Of a DNA stretch of 9,280 nt, positions 6,560 through 9,280 are shown one piece after another. Below the pieces are notes generated by a model. It did no database searches and was not told the DNA's origin. It saw only the letters and a program-made list of their open reading frames with translations. A program made the translations under genes and the position numbers. Each line of letters opens with the position of its first letter. The first letter of the stretch is position 1. The DNA is taken from positions 1 to 9,280 of the forward strand of contig JAPLZR010000040.1 of assembly GCA_026394935.1 (NCBI GenBank), in the 5' to 3' direction. The stretch comes from Candidatus Woesearchaeota archaeon (GTDB lineage: Archaea; Nanobdellota; Nanobdellia; Woesearchaeales; ARS49).

Positions 6560-8037
6560 GACAGCTTAAGCCCTCCAAAACTCTGCTTAATCTTAACAAC
6601 CTTCTTTTCCTCGTGCAAAATCTTAATCGGCATTGCAAAAGGCAAGAAATTACTCGTAACAATCGCCTCGCCTTTGTCAAGGGAGGCAATCATACGCTCA
6701 TCAGAAGACAAATCCTGCGCAGCACTCTCAATAATAGCCTGCCTCTCAGGCTTAAGCTCAATACCAAGAATAATCTTTGTATTAATGTTAGCAAGAATCT
6801 CTCGCGGAATCAAAGAAGGCAACTGAGTAATAGCAATCAAGCCAACATTAAACTTACGACCTTCTCTTGCAATCGTAGAAAAAACATTAGGACCCCTTTC
6901 AAGAACCTCCTTACCAAGAACTCTGGGAGCTTCCTCCAAAACAACACTAACAACAGGCCTGCTCTTCATCTCCTGCAAAGAATAAGTCTTATGACGCTCC
7001 AAAACCATATTAGCAATAACGCTGCCAATCAAAATCTCAACATTGCCATTAAAAGAACTCGTATCAATAATAACAGTACTGCCGGACTCCAAAGAATTCA
7101 CGATATCAGGAACAGTAGTCTGACCAGCATGAGTATCAAAAACGCCATTACAAAGAACATCATTGCCATCAACATCCAAACGCAACAACTGCATCAACGT
7201 CCTTTTAACAACAGCCAAAGTACCCTCGTGAAAATCCTGCTTAATCGGATGCTCCAACAAAATAGCACCAATCCACGCATCCTTATACGCGTGATAATAA
7301 GCAATCAAAGCCTGCCTCTGAGCATCACTCCAATCAACAACACCATCAAAATGACGAGGCAACAGCTGACTAAGATTAATCTTCAAAGTACGACCGCCAG
7401 GAGGAGGCTCGTGAGCAGTAAAATACACAATCCTGTCAGACTGCAACCTCTCAAAATACTCATTATGAGGATCAAGAACAAGCATAGCAGAAAAATCCTT
7501 ATCAAGAACATCAGACAACAAATTAGTCATCAAAACACTCTTTCCACGACCAGTAGTGCCGGCAATCAAAACATGATGGCTCAAAGCAAGACGGCCATCA
7601 ACAGAAACAGGAACCTCCAACACCTTAGAACCACTCCTAAGCTTTCCCAAAAACAAAGGATTCAAAGGAGCAGTCAAAAAAGAAACATCAGAAGCACAAA
7701 TCTCCCTTACCTTGGTAAAAAACGTCGGCAAAGTCTTCGCAGAACGTGCACACTGCTTCGCAATAAAAGCCAAATTCTTCAAACGAGCAAGAACATAATT
7801 ACGCAGTTTAGCATCCATCAACTCCAACTTCTCATCCTCCTCAAGCTTCAAACCAGAAATAAGCTCCAAATGCTGAGGAGACAACTGAGAACCATACAAC
7901 AAATCAAAAACCTGCAACAACATCTGACCATCAGAAGTATCAGCCATCAACAGCTCGCCAAGCTCCAAAGAAAGCCCGCTCTTCTGCCTAACAAGAATAT
8001 TCCCAAACTCGCCGCCGATAATCAAGCCCTTAGTCAC
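6556..8037 (-). CDS. herA: HerA-type hexameric DNA translocase/helicase ATPase
   Basis: HerA is a ring-forming ATPase that pumps DNA and works with NurA, Mre11 and Rad50 in archaeal break resection. The 493-residue product has an N-terminal beta-barrel-like part (GLIIGGEFGNILVRQKSG), a helical region, then Walker A GTTGRGKS (160-167) and the Walker B-like strand AMLVLDPHNEY (184-194). A second acidic strand VSVVLEEAPRVL (363-374) and the REGRKFNVGLIAITQ sensor/arginine segment (391-405) follow, then ILANINTKIILGIE and a normal tail. The start is GTG at 8037, supported by a TATA box centred 26 nt upstream and the family-like N-terminus. It overlaps mre11 by ATGA. The sense codons TTA, CTA and TCA are absent over about 490 codons, reflecting the strand bias of this genome. 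The family assignment is firm. Confidence 0.94.
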   Translation of the reverse strand: MTKGLIIGGEFGNILVRQKSGLSLELGELLMADTSDGQMLLQVFDLLYGSQLSPQHLELISGLKLEEDEKLELMDAKLRNYVLARLKNLAFIAKQCARSAKTLPTFFTKVREICASDVSFLTAPLNPLFLGKLRSGSKVLEVPVSVDGRLALSHHVLIAGTTGRGKSVLMTNLLSDVLDKDFSAMLVLDPHNEYFERLQSDRIVYFTAHEPPPGGRTLKINLSQLLPRHFDGVVDWSDAQRQALIAYYHAYKDAWIGAILLEHPIKQDFHEGTLAVVKRTLMQLLRLDVDGNDVLCNGVFDTHAGQTTVPDIVNSLESGSTVIIDTSSFNGNVEILIGSVIANMVLERHKTYSLQEMKSRPVVSVVLEEAPRVLGKEVLERGPNVFSTIAREGRKFNVGLIAITQLPSLIPREILANINTKIILGIELKPERQAIIESAAQDLSSDERMIASLDKGEAIVTSNFLPFAMPIKILHEEKKVVKIKQSFGGLKLS

Positions 8038-8058
8038 AAGAAAAACTGTTTTTGTGCT

Positions 8059-8068
8059 CTATATATGC
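8059..8068 (-). promoter_or_regulatory. TATA box for herA-mre11
   Basis: On the minus strand this reads GCATATATAG, centred about 26 nt before the GTG start at 8037. No Shine-Dalgarno motif lies in between, so the herA mRNA is probably leaderless. Confidence 0.65.
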
Positions 8069-8094
8069 TTTATGCGTCTGGAAAATAATCGTTA

Positions 8095-8104
8095 GATTTA
8101 TAAC
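8095..8104 (+). promoter_or_regulatory. TATA box divergent from herA
   Basis: The element gatttataac is centred about 27 nt before the ATG at 8127, the spacing expected for a leaderless archaeal transcript beginning at that ATG. It lies about 30 nt from the herA TATA box, giving a compact divergent promoter pair. Confidence 0.5.
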
Positions 8105-8126
8105 GAAGAACAAACTAATAACTTTC

Positions 8127-8174
8127 ATGAAAAAAGAAGTTGCGCTGAAACGAGTTTCAGCTGACTTCATTTAA
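8127..8174 (+). CDS. Possible 15-residue leader peptide
   Basis: A short frame, MKKEVALKRVSADFI, begins where a leaderless transcript from the upstream TATA box would start and ends at TAA. It is in the same frame as the next gene (8193), which also begins MKKEV; the first 14 nt of the two are identical. An 8-bp inverted repeat occupies codons 6-12. It may be a regulatory upstream ORF, the remnant of a duplicated gene start, or chance. There is no proof that it is translated. Confidence 0.3.
   Translation: MKKEVALKRVSADFI
8144..8161 (+). repeat. Inverted repeat inside the leader ORF
   Basis: GCTGAAAC and GTTTCAGC are perfect reverse complements separated by two bases. As RNA this gives a 7-bp stem closed by a CGAG loop. 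It could be a small regulatory hairpin or a protein-binding palindrome between the divergent promoters and the 8193 gene. Confidence 0.6.
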
Positions 8175-8192
8175 GCCATAGAGAATGTTACA

Positions 8193-8423
8193 ATGAAAAA
8201 AGAAGTCCGTAAAGCAATGGTGAAAGCAAAAGAAATAGAGAAAATTCCAGTGCCGAGCAAAGAAGAAATAGTGAAAACATACAAAGAAGGCATGGAAGAA
8301 GCAGCAAAACTAAGAAAGCTCCTCAAGCCTGAATGGTTCATCAGAGACACTGATGCAGAGGCCTGCCGACGAGAACACACGAAAAAACAGTTGTTACCGA
8401 CGAGAAAAAAGAAAACTTTATAA
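8193..8423 (+). CDS. Small basic hypothetical protein
   Basis: No family is recognised. The 76-residue product is very rich in Lys, Glu and Arg, with a helical N-terminal part (KEVRKAMVKAKEIEKI), a SKEEIVKTYKEGMEEAAKLRKLL helix and a central PEWFIRDTDAEAC stretch, ending in a strongly basic tail (PTRKKKTL). It has no membrane segment and only one cysteine. Such a charge pattern would suit a nucleic-acid or ribosome contact, but that is a guess. A-rich codon use matches the other plus-strand genes, which supports it being real. There is no good Shine-Dalgarno site before the ATG; a TATA-like catttaag 22 nt upstream is marginal, so it may be read from the promoter at 8095. Its stop lies inside the next TATA-like element. 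Confidence 0.55.
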   Translation: MKKEVRKAMVKAKEIEKIPVPSKEEIVKTYKEGMEEAAKLRKLLKPEWFIRDTDAEACRREHTKKQLLPTRKKKTL

Positions 8424-8424
8424 A
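8413..8424 (+). promoter_or_regulatory. TATA box for the structured leader
   Basis: The element aaaactttataa overlaps the stop of the 8193 gene. It is centred about 25 nt before 8445, placing a predicted transcript start directly ahead of the first stem-loop of the downstream leader. Confidence 0.5.
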
Positions 8425-8489
8425 CAACTGCGATTTCTGAAAAGATGTCGAGAACAAAAGTATCGACGGGGGAAGGTTACGCCTTTCTT

Positions 8490-8519
8490 ATAAAAGAATT
8501 GCCAATGCAATTCTTTTAT
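8490..8519 (+). repeat. Perfect 13-bp inverted repeat with 4-nt loop
   Basis: ATAAAAGAATTGC and GCAATTCTTTTAT are exact reverse complements around CAAT. This is the strongest hairpin in the window. No T-run follows, so it does not look like an intrinsic terminator. Confidence 0.9.
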
Positions 8520-8521
8520 CC

Positions 8522-8547
8522 CGCAGATTCATCTGAGTGAATCTGCG
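8522..8547 (+). repeat. Perfect 10-bp inverted repeat with 6-nt loop
   Basis: CGCAGATTCA and TGAATCTGCG are exact reverse complements around TCTGAG. It lies 2 nt after the 13-bp hairpin and 13 nt before the GGAGG ribosome site. Confidence 0.9.
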
Positions 8548-8560
8548 TTATAAAAAAGAC

Positions 8561-8565
8561 GGAGG
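8561..8565 (+). promoter_or_regulatory. Shine-Dalgarno site GGAGG
   Basis: A consensus GGAGG sits 8 nt before the ATG at 8574. It implies a leadered mRNA, favouring promoters at 8413 or near 8488 over the TATA-like stretch at 8548-8556, which is too close to the start codon. Confidence 0.75.
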
Positions 8566-8573
8566 AATAAAAA

Positions 8574-8804
8574 ATGGCAGAAAAAGTAGCAAAAGCCGGG
8601 GTAAAGAAAGCAGACGGATATCTATACTTTGTCGACAAAGCAGGCGACATTTCCAGAGCCAAGATGGCCCGCGGAAGAAAAGGAAAAGCAGGCAAAGTAG
8701 AAAAAGTAGCCAAAGTCGGCGTCAAAAAGGCAAAAGGATACCTGTACTTCGTAGACAAGGCAGGCGACGTCTCCCGCGCAAAGATGGCACGAGGAGGAAG
8801 ATAA
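8574..8804 (+). CDS. Small protein of two tandem 32-residue repeats
   Basis: No function is known to me. The 76-residue product consists of two copies of one unit, residues 3-34 and 43-74, joined by a basic linker (RKGKAGKV). Each unit reads EKVAK-x-GVKKA-x-GYLYFVDKAGD(I/V)SRAKMARG; 29 of 32 residues are identical (differences at 8/48, 14/54 and 26/66). The unit has an aromatic YLYFVD core and a basic SRAKMARG end, and resembles a small beta-rich module with a positively charged face; nucleic-acid or ribosome binding is possible but unproven. At DNA level the copies differ at 20 of 96 positions, mostly synonymous, so the protein sequence is under constraint. It has a strong ribosome site, a structured leader and a strong terminator, suggesting its own, perhaps highly expressed, transcription unit. 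Confidence 0.85.
   Translation: MAEKVAKAGVKKADGYLYFVDKAGDISRAKMARGRKGKAGKVEKVAKVGVKKAKGYLYFVDKAGDVSRAKMARGGR
8580..8675 (+). repeat. Tandem coding repeat, copy 1 of 2
   Basis: This is the 96-nt first copy of the repeat unit, 120 nt in phase from the second copy at 8700-8795. Of 32 codons, 17 differ between copies and only 3 of these change the residue, which points to an old duplication kept by selection. Confidence 0.9.
8700..8795 (+). repeat. Tandem coding repeat, copy 2 of 2
   Basis: This is the second copy of the repeat unit. Compared with copy 1 it has Val for Ala, Lys for Asp and Val for Ile; all aromatic, Gly and SRAKMARG positions are unchanged. Confidence 0.9.
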
Positions 8805-8805
8805 A

Positions 8806-8840
8806 TTTTTTTTATTTTATCTTTTTCTCTTTTATTTCTT
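8806..8840 (+). terminator. T-rich terminator after the repeat-protein gene
   Basis: Eight T residues start one base after the TAA stop, and further T-runs continue to about 8840 (tttt, ttttt, tttt, ttt). Repeated U-tracts without a hairpin are the typical archaeal terminator form. Confidence 0.75.
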
Positions 8841-8852
8841 CGGTAACGAAAA

Positions 8853-8861
8853 TTATATATA
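8853..8861 (+). promoter_or_regulatory. TATA box for the Era-like GTPase gene
   Basis: The element ttatatata is centred about 43 nt before the ATG at 8900, predicting a start of transcription near 8882 and an 18-nt leader. That leader carries GAGGG (8888-8892) 7 nt before the ATG as a ribosome site. Confidence 0.6.
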
Positions 8862-8899
8862 GAGGACTTTGAATTAAATTTGTAAAAGAGGGCGGGTTC

Positions 8900-9280
8900 A
8901 TGCTAAACAAAATAAAACAATTCCTGAAAAGCTTCTTCGATTGGGGACCTAGACAAAACTTCAAACTCGGACTGTACGGACCACCAAACTCAGGAAAAAC
9001 AACGCTGGCAAACAAAATCTGCATAGACTGGCTTGGCAAAGAAATGGGAAAAGCAAGCCCGATACCGCACGAAACAAGAGAAGTAAACGTCCAAGAAAAA
9101 GTCACAATCAAAGCAAAAGACGGAAGAGAACTAATCTTCAACCTGGTAGACACGCCAGGCATAGCAACAAAAATTGACTACGAAGACTTCATGAAATCAG
9201 GAATGCCGGCAGCAAAAGCAAAAAAAAGAGCGCGAGAAGCAACAAAAGGCGTCATAGAAAGCATCAAATGGCTCGATGAA
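8900..9280 (+). CDS. Era-like GTP-binding protein, N-terminal part (3' end outside window)
   Basis: A cytoplasmic GTPase of the archaeal Era-like group; its role in the cell is not established, though ribosome or nucleic-acid functions are common in related GTPases. 127 residues are visible. A short amphipathic N-terminus (MLNKIKQFLKSFFDWG) precedes the P-loop GPPNSGKTTLANK (about residues 30-42). The switch region follows with IPHETREVNVQEKV, and G3 is LVDTPGIATKIDYEDF. The later AAKAKKRAREATKGVIESIKWLDE matches haloarchaeal homologues recalled from memory. The NKxD guanine-specificity motif would lie beyond the window. The start is supported by GAGGG and a TATA box. No ORF was listed for this frame because it runs off the window. 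A-rich codon use agrees with other plus-strand genes. Confidence 0.88.
   Translation, partial: MLNKIKQFLKSFFDWGPRQNFKLGLYGPPNSGKTTLANKICIDWLGKEMGKASPIPHETREVNVQEKVTIKAKDGRELIFNLVDTPGIATKIDYEDFMKSGMPAAKAKKRAREATKGVIESIKWLDE

Larger units (their letters stand above)
8445..8547 (+). ncRNA. Predicted structured leader RNA or small RNA with four stem-loops
   Basis: Four stems follow each other with gaps of only 2-3 nt: 8447-8467 (5-bp GTCGA/TCGAC stem, 11-nt loop), 8471-8487 (6-bp stem with one G-U pair, TTACG loop), 8490-8519 (perfect 13-bp stem, CAAT loop) and 8522-8547 (perfect 10-bp stem, 6-nt loop). A TATA box lies about 25 nt ahead, and a Shine-Dalgarno site and the repeat-protein gene follow 14 nt after. 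The layout suits a cis-acting leader that controls that gene, or an independent small RNA. I recognise no known riboswitch, tRNA, or C/D or H/ACA box pattern. A 31-codon frame starting at 8445 overlaps it and is probably chance. Pairing was done by eye, not by energy calculation. Confidence 0.5.

Noticed and set aside
6613..8088. 491-codon open frame antisense to herA
   Set aside because: It shares codon boundaries with herA, whose protein has complete HerA motifs. The frame stays open because herA avoids TTA, CTA and TCA codons. Its translation is rich in Asn, Gln, Arg and Thr with no recognisable domain.
8445..8540. 31-codon ORF inside the structured region
   Set aside because: It starts at a position where a leaderless transcript might begin, but three of its segments are inverted repeats and the peptide has no recognisable feature; RNA structure explains the sequence better.
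8490..8547. Tandem hairpins as an intrinsic terminator of the 8193 gene
   Set aside because: No T-run follows either hairpin, and archaeal terminators seen in this window are T-tracts without stems.
8445..8547. tRNA or C/D or H/ACA guide RNA
   Set aside because: No acceptor stem pairing, no TTCGA loop, no paired C and D boxes and no ACA tail at a suitable place.
8516..8758. 80-codon minus-strand ORF with repeated KYRYPFAF segments
   Set aside because: It is the antisense of the tandem repeat gene; the repetition is inherited from the plus-strand coding repeats.

Overview
The window looks like a DPANN-type archaeal chromosome (possibly Woesearchaeota/Pacearchaeota; this is inference, no rRNA is present). 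Three things support archaea: TATA-like boxes about 22-30 nt ahead of start codons, a herA-mre11 pair, and a GTPase of the archaeal Era-like group. Genes are tightly packed with several ATGA stop/start overlaps. The plus strand carries more A than T whichever way the genes point, so genes on the two strands use opposite synonymous codons.

Positions 1-1770 (+) hold the 3' part of a bacterial-type aspartyl-tRNA synthetase gene, a stomatin/slipin-like membrane protein that lacks the middle of its SPFH domain, and a HIT-family nucleotide hydrolase. Spacing suggests one operon. Positions 1771-4867 (+) hold the complete gatC-gatA-gatB set for tRNA-dependent amidotransferase, with a TATA-like element just before gatC. 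AspRS beside GatCAB suggests that Asn-tRNA(Asn) may be made by the indirect route here, if this AspRS is non-discriminating.

Positions 4868-5367 hold a T-run, an (AT)11 tract and an unrecognised 144-residue gene whose composition differs from its neighbours; it may be a recent arrival. Positions 5369-8037 (-) hold herA and mre11, overlapping by ATGA, from a leaderless-type GTG start. These are the helicase/translocase and nuclease of archaeal double-strand-break end processing; rad50 and nurA are not beside them.

Positions 8038-8899 are the least explained part. They contain divergent promoters, a possible 15-codon leader ORF with a hairpin, a small basic hypothetical gene, and a roughly 100-nt stretch of four consecutive predicted stem-loops. 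These precede a gene for a 76-residue protein built from two near-identical 32-residue repeats, which ends at a strong T-rich terminator. The window closes inside an Era-like GTPase gene (8900 onward). No tRNA, rRNA, CRISPR array, insertion sequence or replication origin was recognised. No gene-free stretch exceeds 300 bases; the longest are about 150 nt (8038-8192 and 8424-8573).
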